DNA of 64,000 nt, taken from NCBI RefSeq assembly GCF_009730915.1, contig NC_052476.1, positions 17,328,162-17,392,161 on the forward strand, given 5' to 3'. The translations under genes and the position numbers were made by a program. Shown here one piece after another: positions 26,751-38,179 of this stretch. Each line of letters opens with the position of its first letter. The stretch's first letter is position 1. The DNA comes from Dioscorea cayenensis subsp. rotundata. Its lineage: Eukaryota > Streptophyta > Magnoliopsida > Dioscoreales > Dioscoreaceae. Below the pieces are notes generated by a model that saw nothing but the letters and a program-made list of their open reading frames with translations, made no database searches and was not told where the DNA came from.

Positions 26751-27164
26751 CAGTGTGGCCCAGTAATGTTTACAGGTTGATTTGATACAGCAATGTGCAC
26801 AAGTTCTATCATTCAAATGAGATTCGACATATTAATTCACATGGGTAGTAGGGTGATAATTAGAACAAGCTGTTCAGTAATAATCAAGCAAACTAGTTAA
26901 GAATAATCACATTCTCTGACTATTATGATGAATTAGTACGTAAACCTTGTCGACAGAATGCAAGCACTCAACAGTTTCATTCATCGGCCTTGAAATCTAG
27001 CATAATATGTTCATGCAAAATTATTTGAAGTTCAATATAATTTGGTACAAGCTGTTGAGTCAAATAAATACATACAATAGCTTTGTTCGACTTGGGCATG
27101 TTGTTTCCAATGTAATTCTGACGGCAAGGCCGAAATTATTTTAGCATGTTAATTGAGGTATTTA

Positions 27165-30112
27165 TCACAGTTTGCTTGTGGGGACGCCAGTCGGCGATGT
27201 CCTCGACTTCTTCTCTACAACACGAGAGAGTTGTTTCACTTCCTCTTTTGGTATGTGTCTAGGCTGGCTTAGCCAGAGCCCACCATCAACAACCATGGTT
27301 GCTCCATTGACATACTTACCTACACGAGGATTTCAGCAAATAAGAGACGATCAGGGAAACGAGAACATCGTTTATCTCAGTGATCTAATTGTATATTTTA
27401 ATTCACAAAGATTATTTTGAGTGTAAGAAATGAAACTAATAGTGATAAAAACTTTAATAAGATCATAAAATACGAGCACATTGACAACCTGCATCAGAAG
27501 CCAGGTACACGGCGGCCATTGCAATGTCCCATCTCTCTCCCATTTTGAACAAAGGCATGGCTTCTCTCAATTTTACCTTCATCTCCTCCGGTGCGAGTTT
27601 TCGGAGTCCTGGTGTCCCTTCAATGGGCCCGGGCGCAATCCCGTTCACCCTTATATCATAATCAGTTCCCCATTCAAGAGCCAAAGATTTTGTAATGCTA
27701 TCTACTGCTGCCTGTTGAACAAGAATATCATAACATATCGGAAATATAAACTCTTCATAATTTAGACGATCAAATTGCATTACATATAACATGCCTTAGC
27801 TGCCGATACGTGAATTTGATACCAGGATGCCGTGTAGTGAAGTGTTGCGCTAATGTTCAGTATGAGACCACCTGTTGATGAATCTCTCCCTGGGCCACCC
27901 TTTTTCAGATACTTCAGTGCTTCATGGCACATTGTGTATGTACCAACTGAATCAATGTCTATAACTGCCGAAGGTTATTTACAATGTAAATACACTCTTC
28001 GGGTAGCAGGCATTTGCTTGCATGGAATGGAAAGTGTAAAATGTGAAACAGAAGAAACCTCACCGGTTCGAAATCCATTGGGTGATAAGTCTTCCGGCGA
28101 TGCGAGGAAATTACCTGCTGCTCCATTCACAAGAATATCAAGTCTTCCGAAATGTTGAACAGTTGTGTCAACTGCCTTTGCTGCATCTTCCCGCTTACGA
28201 ACATCTCCCTCAATCCCAATGGCCTGCATGATACATTAAGCAAACTTGCTTCACATAAAGTCCAAACAATTTGAATATCATAATCAAACCCATTATCTGA
28301 TTTTTATCTTGAAGAGATTCAGAGATTCAAATTATCAACCAAACAATTTAACTAATCTCACCACAGAGGAAACAAGAATTTAGACAGTCCAAACAGTTCA
28401 GCATTCTATAACTATCCCTCTGAGCACATGAAAGATAACAAAAAAATGAAGAAAATTATGACAGAAAAGTCAATTAAACTTTTCAGTAATCCAAACCAAA
28501 TTCATAGACATCAAGTTCTCAAGAAAATTAAAGACAGAAGAACTCTTCTTTTGGAGGAAAGCAAAGAAATGTAACGACAGAATGTAAAGCATTCAAATCA
28601 TCAGCATTCTGTGGTTATCCATCAAAGACAAATAATCCCATTTTTTGCAACATGATAAGCATGGAAATAAAGAACACCATGAGAGGTACCAAAAAGTCCG
28701 AAAAGAACAGCTTAATTTCACGTGATGTCGGTAATCAAAATAAAAATCAAAGGCATCAAACTATGGAAAAAGAAATATTCTCTTCTGACAGTTACCCATT
28801 TCAGCAATTGATGACAGAAACAAAGACACTAAATTCATAAGATAAAAGACATTTCTCCTCCTTTCAAGAAAAGAAGACTAGTCAGCAAGGAAGACTACTT
28901 GATTTTTTTTCTCCACATTACCATCTATTTAAAAACACTGCACAACAAAACCATCACAAACCATAAAAAATAGAATGCCATGAGAGATACCATAATAGTT
29001 CATATAAACATTTGTGAGAGGAGAAGTACAAGAATCAAATATGTTAAGTTCTGAAATACAAGCATTTCTCATCCTTCAGAGAAAACTAAAATTAATCAGC
29101 AAGGAAAAGTACTCCATTTCTTTTCACATAACAATCCATCTAAAAGAAATACTCCATTCCATCACAAAAAACAGTTACCATGAAATAAAGAATACCGGGA
29201 GAGATAAGATTTCTCCTCATTAACACACAAAAAAAAAACAAATAAGTAAATTCACCATTCAAGTAATCCAAACCAGAAACAAAGACATTGTGGAATAGAA
29301 ATATCTCTCTTCCTTTCAAGAAAAAAAAAACAAACAAACACCAATAGAGATACCAAAAGTCCCAAAGAACCAAATTTTCCTATGAATATCGATATCAGAA
29401 ATCGAAAACATTAATTTTTAAACAAGAAATAAATCTCTTCCTTCAAATGAAAAGAAACCAAACAGGAAGGAGAACTCCTCCATTTCTCTTCACAAAAATA
29501 TCCATCTAATAGATCTCCTTCAATCCATCACAAGAACATCACAAACAAGGAAACACCACCAGACACACCAAAAAAACCCCAAAATTAAACTCCCAAAGAA
29601 CCAATTTTTCCCAATAATTAACAATATAATCAACCAAAAACAGAAGTTTTTTTTTAAAAAAAAATAGAATCAAACCTCTTCTTTTTAATGAGAAAAAGAA
29701 AACAAATCAGAAAGGAGACCTCCCCCATTTCTCTTCACATAACCATCCAAACGAGCTAAGCTACTCCAATCACATACAAACCCCAAAAAGAAACAATTTT
29801 TTTCCCAAAAATCAACAAAACTCACATACAAAAAGAAGTTAAACTCAACATTCCAGCAAAATAAAACCACAAATCAAAAACATACATCAAACTCCCAAAC
29901 AATAAACAAATAAAAAGAAAAGCTTACCCGAATCCCTTGTGACTGAAGAGCCAAGACAGCAGCATCAAGGACCTGACGCCGGCGGCCCATGATGGCAACG
30001 GCGGCGCCATGCTTGCCAAACTGTGTGGTGATCTCAAAGCCAATCCCTGAGCCTCCGCCGGTCAAAAGCGCCACCTTTCCCTTCAAAATATCAACTTTAA
30101 ACGGCGAATCCA

Positions 30113-30113
<1 letters not shown>
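27165..30113 (-). CDS. SDRB: Peroxisomal 2,4-dienoyl-CoA reductase (SDR family)
   Basis: Five exons: 30113-29928, 28223-28064, 27964-27795, 27711-27489 and 27319-27165 (894 nt, 297 aa). The enzyme reduces 2,4-dienoyl-CoA with NADPH during breakdown of unsaturated fatty acids. Visible features are the Rossmann motif T-G-G-G-S-G-I-G at residues 18-25, an M-G-R-R segment fitting NADP(H), N-G-A-A-G-N-F, L-N-I-S, and the catalytic Lys at 172 in S-A-A-K. The usual SDR Tyr four residues before that Lys is Val, as expected for dienoyl-CoA reductases, which lack the canonical Tyr. The last three residues are SKL, a type 1 peroxisomal signal. Length fits the plant enzyme (about 298 aa). Intron 3 begins GC (AAG|GCATGT at 27794) and ends AG. 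Intron 1 is 1.7 kb. The leader carries a GA repeat (30117-30143). The gene appears intact. Confidence 0.93.
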
Positions 30114-30144
<31 letters not shown>

Positions 30145-30494
30145 GTGTGTTTGTGTTCCAACTTTGTGGGAATAAAACAAAATCTCCAACTTTGTGGGAC
30201 TAAAACAAAATCTAAGCCGTTTACTGTCATGGGTTTCCGCACATGGTCGGTAATGTGTTGTCTTGTCAAGAGAAGTTGGCCGAGAAGATCAAAGTTGGCC
30301 AAAATCCAATTCCAATGGAAGTGGTCTCACTTACCATGGCTGCCGGCTAAGTTTTTTTATTTTTATTTATTTTTTAATTATTATTATTAATATATATATA
30401 TAATAATATTATAATCATTTTATGAATATACCCTTGAATATTTCAAGATTTAATTATCGAACCTCAAGTATGGCAGAATCAAATCTCAATATTT

Positions 30495-30600
30495 ATGTTT
30501 TAATCACTCACTGGGAAGGAGTTGAACCCTTAACTTTATATATGAAAGTTGAATGCTTTACCTTTCAAGCATTAAGACATAGCTTCATGTACTTTTGACA
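30495..30600 (-). mobile_element. Possible tRNA-derived SINE relic
   Basis: On the minus strand a GTTCAACTC word matches the RNA polymerase III B-box consensus. About 40 bases before it, ggtaaagcattcaactt resembles the tRNA-like half of plant SINEs. No tail or target duplication was identified, so the call is weak. Confidence 0.3.
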
Positions 30601-30677
30601 AATGTATTCACACGGCCAAACATTCTGCATGTTAAAATTTTATTTTATATAATTTTGTTAAAAAACCACATTAAGAC

Positions 30678-31251
30678 CAAGGTTTGCAGACCTGGATCGG
30701 GCATTGACTAGGGAAAAAGTTAAGAGTCAAGGGTTGGATTCAACCAGGTTGAACCGGGGTCAACAATTTTTATTAAAAATAATTTAAATTTTAGTTATAT
30801 AATTAAAAAATAAAATATTGAAGAATAAAAAATAATAAAAATAATAAAAACATGAATTTTAAAATTTTAAGCAAGTATTTTATATAAATAATATTAGTAC
30901 ACCACATTAAAAATAAACAAGTACAAAATTAGTATATTAATAATTATATTATAGTACATCAAATAACATAAAAATAAACTAGTACAAAATTAATTGAAAA
31001 CATAAAAATATTCCACTAGAAAATAAACAAGTAGGAAGTTCTATAATTTTACATTATAACCCTCAAACATTAGTATATTATAAAATAAAATAAGAATTAA
31101 AAAAAAAATTTGTGCAAACCCGGGCTGATGACAAGGCCGATCACCGGTCGGATCGGCCGGGTTACCTATATATTAGACTGGACCGGTTTTAAGGCCTGAT
31201 TCGGGTCAACTCGATCTGACCGGCTGGTCCAGTCCGGGTCTGAAAACATTG
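30678..31251. mobile_element. hAT-type MITE with 8-bp target duplication
   Basis: The 574-bp element begins CAAGGTTTGCAGACC and ends GGGTCTGAAAACATTG, giving imperfect terminal inverted repeats. It is flanked on both sides by the identical 8 bases ATTAAGAC (30670-30677 and 31252-31259), the length typical of hAT transposons. Just inside both ends are GC-rich words with ggatcgg/ccgatc and ccggt. There is no transposase frame, so it is non-autonomous. Confidence 0.8.
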
Positions 31252-31302
31252 ATTAAGACTATGTTTTCAATAATAATAATAATAATAATAATTAATAATA
31301 CA

Positions 31303-31660
31303 AGGTCTAAATGATCACCTTAGAATGATGACAATTGATGCTCTATCTTTATATATATATGTATATATTAGAAAAATGATAAGGTTTTTTTTTTCAAAAG
31401 CGGTAAGCGACAAGTACTATATACATAAGAGGCGCACGCACGGGATAGAAATTAATCATTCAACCCACGCACCCTCAGCCAAAGACAAGGGATTTGGGTT
31501 GTGAGCCCATACTAACAACTCGTTACCATTATTGCTTCTAATGAGTCTTGAACTCGAGTTTTTTTTATTATCTCACTAGAGACATTTTTGCAATAAGTCT
31601 AAATGGTCACCTTAGAATGGTGACAATTGATGCTCTATCTTTATATATATATATATATAT
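31303..31660. repeat. Tandem duplication at the target site of the viral-like unit
   Basis: The sequence tctaaatgatcaccttagaa...gatgctctatctttatatata at about 31303-31360 recurs at about 31597-31655. The first copy continues uninterrupted into tgtatatattagaaaaatgataagg. The second stops in a TA run at the edge of the viral-like unit, and a matching continuation (atgtatattataaaaatgacaagg) appears at about 42188-42218 on its other side. The first copy therefore preserves what the insertion site looked like. Confidence 0.65.
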
Positions 31661-31664
31661 AATA

Positions 31665-31788
31665 CTAAGCTTTATTAATAAAATCATCCAATTTGCATAA
31701 CTCTTCCATCTCTCTCTCTCTCTATAACGCTTTTGACCATAACCTTTACTTCACTTTGGGTTGTAGATTCATCACCGGCGCTCATCAC
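31665..31788 (+). repeat. Left terminal repeat of the viral-like unit
   Basis: Starts ctaagctttattaataaaat and ends near the catcaccgg segment. It matches 42064-42176 with scattered substitutions and a longer CT run. It contains AATAAA at 31677-31682. The divergence between the two repeats would give a rough insertion age. Confidence 0.75.
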
Positions 31789-31827
31789 CAGAGTCCAAGT
31801 CAGTTGAAAAGCATAACAACCCCCTAA

Positions 31828-31839
31828 TGGTATCAGAGC
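31828..31839 (+). other. tRNA-Met primer-binding site
   Basis: TGGTATCAGAGC is the 12-base complement of the 3' end of plant initiator tRNA-Met, the standard minus-strand primer site of plant pararetroviruses and many retrotransposons. It lies about 40 bases downstream of the left terminal repeat, the expected order for a pararetroviral genome start. Confidence 0.85.
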
Positions 31840-31899
31840 TAGAGTTTCAATCTTCAAGAAAAAGGTACTTTTTACCATGCAAGGGTAAACTCTTAATAG

Positions 31900-32590
31900 G
31901 GTCTCCAACATGTCGACAGTTAGCTTTAGCTTGGTTACATGGCTTTTATTGATCCATTAATTAATTAAAAAAAAAAGAAAAAAATGAAGCTTGAAATGGG
32001 TTTTAATATGAAAAAAAGAGCTGATATGTCTGGCATGAAGAGGTAAGATGAAATGGAGAGCACCAATACTACCCGTCAAAGGACAAGAGATATGTTTAGG
32101 GGAAAGAGTGTGGCGGTAAGTTTAAACTCTCGAAACTTGAATGATCATCCCTCGATTGTTTCCATATCGGATATTCATGATGCTTGGTCCCTAAAACAGC
32201 CAAGACTATTCTTATATTAAGATAGTGAAACATGAACTAAAAAAATTTATATATATATATATATATTATTTCAATAAGCATAAATCAATTAAAGTTATTA
32301 ATTTAGTTAAATCATCTGTCATATTATATGTTGAGGATCTTGTTTGCTCATAAGAAGTCTCTTTTTTCTCTTACTTGTGGAACTTATTTCAGTAAAAGTA
32401 GTATTTAGTAAAGTAAATTTAGTATTTAGTAAAATTTTATTTAAGTAACTTTAGTATTTAATTTAGTATTTAGCATTTGGTAATATTCAGTAAATTTTAT
32501 TTTTATCATAATTCTTGTTTATGATATAAGTAAACAAAGTAATCAAAGTAGTAGTTAATTTAGTATTTAATAAATTAATATTTAAAGTAT
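31900..32590. other. Non-coding stretch after the primer site
   Basis: AT-rich, with a TA tract at about 32250-32268 and repeated agtatttagtaaa words (32400-32590). It may include remnants of a viral leader, but no specific feature identifies it. Confidence 0.35.
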
Positions 32591-32594
32591 TAGA

Positions 32595-33145
32595 AATTGC
32601 TAGCCTTATGTTTCCTTATAGTAATGTATACTATTTTTCAATCAAAACCTTAATCCTATGTTTTCTTTTCGAAATGTTTCCTATTTTGCAAATAAAACCC
32701 AAATCCTATGTTTTATTTTCTTAATATCTCCTATTTATAAATTTTGAATCAAAACCTAACCTATGTTTTCTTTTAGGAATGTGTTCTATTTTTCAGGTTT
32801 GATTCAAACCTTAATCATTTGTTTTTTTTTTCGGAATGTCTCATTTTTTTTAATCAAAACCCAGATCCTATCTTTTGTTTTGGGAATATCTGCTAATTTT
32901 TAATCAAAACCATAATCCCATGTTTTTTTTATAATGTCTCAGATTTTTCAGTCAAATCCCTAACCCTGTGTTTTATTTTCGGAATACCTCCTATTTTTCA
33001 GTCAAAATCTAATCCTATTTGTTCTTTTCTGAATGTCTACTATTTTTAAATCAAAACTCCAATCCTATGTTTTGTTATAGTAATGTCTCATATTTTTCAA
33101 TTAAAACCCTAATGCTATGTTTTTTTTTTTCGGAATGCCTACTAT
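32595..33145. repeat. Tandem minisatellite, period about 57 bp
   Basis: About nine or ten degenerate copies of a unit containing aatcctatgttttcttttcgg, then aatgtctcctatttttcaatcaaaaccc. It directly abuts the 3' end of the host gene fragment at 33166, where that gene's next exon would be expected. Confidence 0.7.
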
Positions 33146-33165
33146 ATTATGAAAAACTAGTTTAC

Positions 33166-36058
33166 AATATCTTGCTGATGGAAAGAGTCTGTGTGCTAAA
33201 AATTTTGGCACTTTTCCAATTCTCCGCATATCCGCGTATGGTAAGTTTTTCACTTTGACAATTCTCCACAAGCCAATGTATCCGTGATTGTCAGGAACTT
33301 GCCCTTTTGAAGAAAGTGTTTTCAGCGTTAGCTCATCCAGGAACATGACGAAGCATACATTCTTCTTAGAATATTTGCCAAGCTGTGAAAAGTATGAGCT
33401 AGCGATACTTATTACTCATACAAAACCTGCGAGAATATTTCTAATGGTATATAGTATGGCAGTAGGCATAATGATACAACATTGAATATTCAAATATATG
33501 GTCTATGGTTCATGTTTGGGGATATTCCTTTTAAAATCCTAGAACTACATGTACAAGATTTCTATCAGTAATAGGCAAATTACCCAAAGCCACCACCCCT
33601 TGAGATGATTATGATATAATCAAGTTGGCTAAGGTCAGAATTGAAGGAGAAAGCCCACTTAGGGCCTGCTTGGTTGAAGGTTTTGGGAGGTAATGTAAAG
33701 TAAGGTTTTGGGAATAACCTTGCTTGGGGGAGGAAGTAAGGATGGAGGTAAAGGTTTAGAGGTTGGGGAGGTTTTGGATGGGAATTATTTTATTGTTGAC
33801 CAAAATGCCCTTGGTCATTTACAAAAAGTCCAACATATTTAATTAAAAAAATAAACATATAGTCTTGCTCATCTTGCTTCTCTGGCCCCTTTTTCGTTCT
33901 CTCTCTTGTGCAGCCCCATCGGAACTCTAATCGCATCCCCATCGCAGCCTTCTGCTCCCTCTTTTTGAAAGTATGCTTGTTTACTGTTGATTTTTATCCA
34001 CTTCAGTGGGGGTGGTGGTGTTGGTTTTTGAGAACGAAGATGGAGCTGCTGGTTCTTCTTTGGGGCTGAAATGGAACTACAATATTTGTGTATTTGTATA
34101 GCATTTTAATGTGTTTGATGTTTTTATTTTGATTTATGTTATTCATTGTTCTTGTTTTTCTTTCTTATCAGAATATGTGGGGAAGAAGATTGTTCATCAA
34201 TTATTTAGGATTATCTTAGAATTTTACTCTATAGTATCTAATGCTGATGGCTTCCTTAAGTTTTGGTTCAGATATGAGTTCGTTATCTAAATATATATAT
34301 ATATATATATAATTATATATGTTGCTGGTTCTTCATAGGGGCCACAATGACACACTGAATGTTTATATGTTTGTATGACCTTTTGATTTGTAAGATTTTT
34401 CTTTTATTTTGCTTTATCTCATTCATTGTTCTTAGTTTCTTGCTTGTCAAAATAGCTAGGCAAGAAGAAAAACTTTGTTGCAATCTTTAGATTTAGAATG
34501 TTTATGAATTCTATGTGAAACTGTTAGAATTTGACTTTGCAATATCTAAAAGTTGATGACTTTAGATATATGGGTTAGTTATCTGATAATATTTTTAAGC
34601 ATTTTTTATTGTGAATGTGGTGTTGCATGTTCTTCTTAGTGGCCACAATGACACTGCCTATTTATATGTTTGTATAACTTCTTGATTTATTAGATGTTTT
34701 TGTTTTTCTTTTATCTCACTCATTTCTCTTACTTTATTTTCTTAACAAAATATCTTGGGAGGAAGAAAATCTTTGCTTGATTTTGTTTGCAATAAGGGTT
34801 AGTTATCTGATGATTTTGATTTTAATTATTAGTGTGGTGGTGGTGTTGCTGATTCTTCTCAGGGGCACAGTGACACTAGCAATTTTTATGTTCGTCAAAG
34901 CTTTTAATTTATTAGATGCTTTTATTTTGTTTTAATATTATTGTTCTTGGCTTACTTGATTGTCAAAATGTCAAGAAAAAAAAAATTCTGATTGCAGTGT
35001 TGAGATGTTAGAGTGTTATGATTTTTTTTGGGAAATCTCGGAACTTGACTTTGTAGTATCTAGATGAATTTCTTTACTTTTGGTTCAGGTTTGAGTTAAT
35101 TATCTGAAAAATCACTTTCTAAGTTTGAGTATGAAAATGAGATTACTGGTTCTTCTTACTGGCCATAATAACATAGCCTATGTACATGTTTGTATTATTT
35201 CTTGATAATTATTAGATGGATTTATATTTTTCTTGTTTTACTTGTTTATCAACATATGGGTAATTTGGTAATATTACTATAAAACCTTATCTCCAATTAC
35301 CTTCAAACCAAACACAACAAGGTTTCAAAACCTCCATTTACCTTACCTTGCCCCAAGCAAGGAAGGGTTTAAAAACTTCTTTTTACCTCCCATTACTTAA
35401 CTTTACCTTACTTTACAAAATCTCCCAAAACCTTCATCCAAGCAGACCCTTAATTGATCACGAGATATAGATTTCCATAACCATTTCCACATATGTATGC
35501 CATGCACTTACAAGAAACCTCTTTGATATCATACAACAAAGTTATACCCTAATCTCCGCTTTTTAAAACCAACTTATAAATAATATATGTCCAATGAGAT
35601 AGAAAACTATTTGAATGTGGGATTTGTGGATTAAAGTCACATGAAGATTTCCTAAAACAAATGATCAAAGCTTACAGTGTAGTTAGATTTAAAGAACAAT
35701 ATACCTTCTTGCTTGCAGGTTTTCTCAAAAAGTCTGAACTTCCAAAAATGCATGATGACACCACCACATGACAAGTAGATAGGTAATCCTTATCTTGTTC
35801 ATCTAAATCAAAACCAGAGCTAGGATGCTCAACTGGTCCTTTGAGGAAACCACAATGAATTGTTTGGTCAGTTGCAAGAAATGAAGCTTCCCTCTCATCA
35901 AGAGTTTGATGACCACCAAATTTTGGTACAAAGCTATCATCCTCACTAAGTTTTCCCTCTTTTACAACATATTCAAGTGTGAATTTTGTAAATTTCATGT
36001 AATTCTCTGGTTCCAAAAGATCACCATCACCAATTGACTCTATTAACTTACCATGCAA
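33166..36058 (-). pseudogene. Truncated DUF616 (TOD1/MUCI70-like) host gene fragment
   Basis: Two exon-like pieces on the minus strand. The first, about 36058-35706, holds G-G-H-Q-T-L-D-E-R-E, I-H-C-G-F-L-K-G-P, G-F-D-L-D-E and C-H-V-V-V-S-S-C-I-F-G, and ends at a GT donor after K-K. The second, 33382-33166, starts after an AG acceptor with Y-S-K-K-N-V-C-F-V-M-F and holds I-G-L-W-R-I-V-K-V-K-N-L-P-Y and G-K-V-P-K-F-L-A-H-R-L-F-P-S. These are consecutive pieces of the plant DUF616 family (PF04765), Golgi proteins including MUCI70 and TOD1. No N-terminal membrane anchor, start codon or C-terminal exons are present: the next exon is replaced by a minisatellite, and the upstream side runs into viral-like sequence. 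Both pieces are free of stops, suggesting a fairly recent fragment. It lies antisense to and inside the viral-like unit, with a Harbinger-like element in its intron. Confidence 0.8.
33662..35449. mobile_element. PIF/Harbinger (Tourist-like) non-autonomous element
   Basis: The 1788-bp element starts GGGCCTGCTTGGTTGAAGG and ends CCTTCATCCAAGCAGACCC. Its inverted terminal regions of roughly 100-150 bp contain gtaaagtaaggttttgg-type words. TTA flanks both sides (33659-33661 and 35450-35452), the usual Harbinger/Tourist target duplication. Internally, about five degenerate copies of a 230-300-bp unit begin near 34040, 34322, 34621, 34845 and 35140. Each has a ctggttcttcttaggggccac-like start, then tttgtataacttcttgattt and ttgtcaaaatatc-type words. 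No transposase frame is seen. It sits in the intron of the DUF616 fragment. Confidence 0.8.
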
Positions 36059-36069
36059 TTAGTATGTAA

Positions 36070-36732
36070 TTTAATTATTTTTACAGTTTTAATTAATATT
36101 CTAGTTATCATCAGAAAAAACACAATTATTAAAATTAGAACCATACCATCCAACTTAGACTATGTAAAAAATAGTATAAAAAGAAAAATAAAATCACAAA
36201 ATTGATATAGATAAGTTATGCACCCAAGAAAAAATATACAAATAGGATCTGATCAAAAAATTAGAAAACCAATAACTCCTTTCAAAATATGGACTAAATA
36301 AGAATTAAAAAAACTATCAGAATATAGATTAAAATTTCTTAGTAATGAAGCACTTACTTGAAACAATAGAATATTACAAAATAGAACTCATAAAATTAAG
36401 ATATTTTCCTTTAGAAAAAAAAAATCAAATCTACATAACATAAAAGATAAAATAATATATCAAAAGTACTTATGGCTTAATGAAGTTGAAGTCTATTTAA
36501 CAAAAAAAAAATAAAAATCATTAAAAATGGATCGAAAGAAGAAAGAGAGCTATTAGAAAATTGAAAAATAAAATTATCACAAAAGTTAGATGAAATAGAA
36601 ACAAAATATGTTTAAAGAAAATACAGAAAATTCAGAACATAAAACTATATTAAAAGTATAGATAATATTAGAAGATTTTTTTTCCTAAATCACATTAGAT
36701 ATACTAGTCAGATTAGTAAGCATCATAAAAGA
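36070..36732 (+). pseudogene. A-rich decayed viral-like sequence
   Basis: The purine/A-rich plus strand, like the confirmed viral frames downstream, begins just beyond the host fragment. Only short interrupted frames are present. Its assignment to the viral unit rests on composition and position. Confidence 0.35.
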
Positions 36733-37260
36733 ATGGAAGTAGTACATATGATTGAAGAACAACAAGATAAGGCTATAATTATAAATATTAAATTAATTCC
36801 CAGAGAAAAATTATATAAATTTGGAATATTTGAATTAAAAACAAAAATATATGAACATTATGATGAAATAGATATATGTTGTACAAGTGATGATAAACAA
36901 ATAGTATTAGATTTAATTACAAAATAACCATATCACAAAATGATATCCTCAGGTTATACTTTAATCCATCTAGGCCTAATAATGCTAGGAGTAATAGGTT
37001 TACATTGAAAAGGATTGGTACAAAAGTTTTAGTAAGTTTGGTAGACTTAAGGCAAATCGAAAACATGACTAAACCTACTATCGAATCCATAGAATTAGAT
37101 ATGAATTATAATCATCCGGAGATAATATACATGACCCCAAACTTCCTAATCTCCCTAAAAACTTCTATAAATATATAAAGATAGTAGTAAACTCCAAAGG
37201 GTATAATATGATTCCAAATGCATCAAATCTTTTACTAACAAAAATATTTACATGACAATT
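36733..37260 (+). pseudogene. Possible movement-protein relic of the pararetrovirus-like unit
   Basis: A 64-codon frame (36733-36927) rich in Ile/Lys/Glu is followed in another frame by segments containing V-S-L-V-D-L-R and I-I-Y-M-T-P-N-F, which resemble movement-protein cores of some plant pararetroviruses. Frame shifts and stops break it. Its position upstream of the coat-protein region fits the usual order in the family. The resemblance is from memory and unverified. Confidence 0.4.
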
Positions 37261-37473
37261 AACAAATAGTTGTAGGGTAAAATATATTTTAACACCCAAA
37301 AGGGTAAACTCTTTTTTAGAAAATCAAGGATTAAAAGGAATAGAAAAAAATACTATGCTTCAGAAATATTAGAAGGAAGTGAGGAACATAAAACCCATAG
37401 AAATTGTATCTACAAATAAGGATGTTAGATTATAAAAACAAAGGAATAATGATAGAAGAACTCCAAGAGTAAA

Positions 37474-38100
37474 ATGGATCTACTTCACACAATGAATCCA
37501 AAATTAATTAACAAACAATTAGAACCCTTAAGAAAGTATTTTGGTACCATAAATACAAATATAATAGAACAAATAAAATATAGAAAAGCTATTTGGTTAA
37601 TATGTGTTAGAGATTATGTAGTAACGAAAAAAGCTTATCAACAAAGTGCAAAAACTTTAATGGAAGTTAAATCAGTCAATTATGATAACCAGGGAAGCTG
37701 GATATGGATATCAAAATGGATACCAACAAAAAAAGTACATCCTTTAGAACACCAACAAAGAATGATTAGACTTAATAAGAGAAAAAATCATTATAAGATA
37801 AATATCAATCCATAGAAGTTCATTTTACACGAAAAGTTTAATAGATTCAACAGACATAACATTAATAGATAATCTTATAGATGACTTAATAAAATATAAA
37901 TTAAGGACAAATAAAAATCTAAAAGAAAAAATAAAAGCTATAAAATGTCTTTGGTTAAGAGGAGTTAAAAGATATATAAGATTAAGGGATCAAATTCATT
38001 ACCGAGCAAAATCACTTATAGAAGTTAGAACTAAAACTAAAAAAAAGGATGAAAAAGGCAAATCTATTTGGAAATCAACAAAATCAAGTATATAGATTTT
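37474..38100 (+). pseudogene. Unidentified viral-like frames between movement and coat regions
   Basis: A 113-codon frame at 37474-37815 is rich in Lys/Ile with two Trp-containing clusters. It is followed, after stops, by a related-looking Arg/Lys-rich stretch to about 38095. Both share an R/K-x-A-x-S/W-L-x-x-V-R-like pattern, suggesting an internal duplication. No function is recognised. Confidence 0.35.
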
Positions 38101-38179
38101 TATCAAGATGAGTATCTTAGAGACCAACAAAGACTATGGAATTATCGAATGAGACTTACAAGTGAATATGATTCAATAG

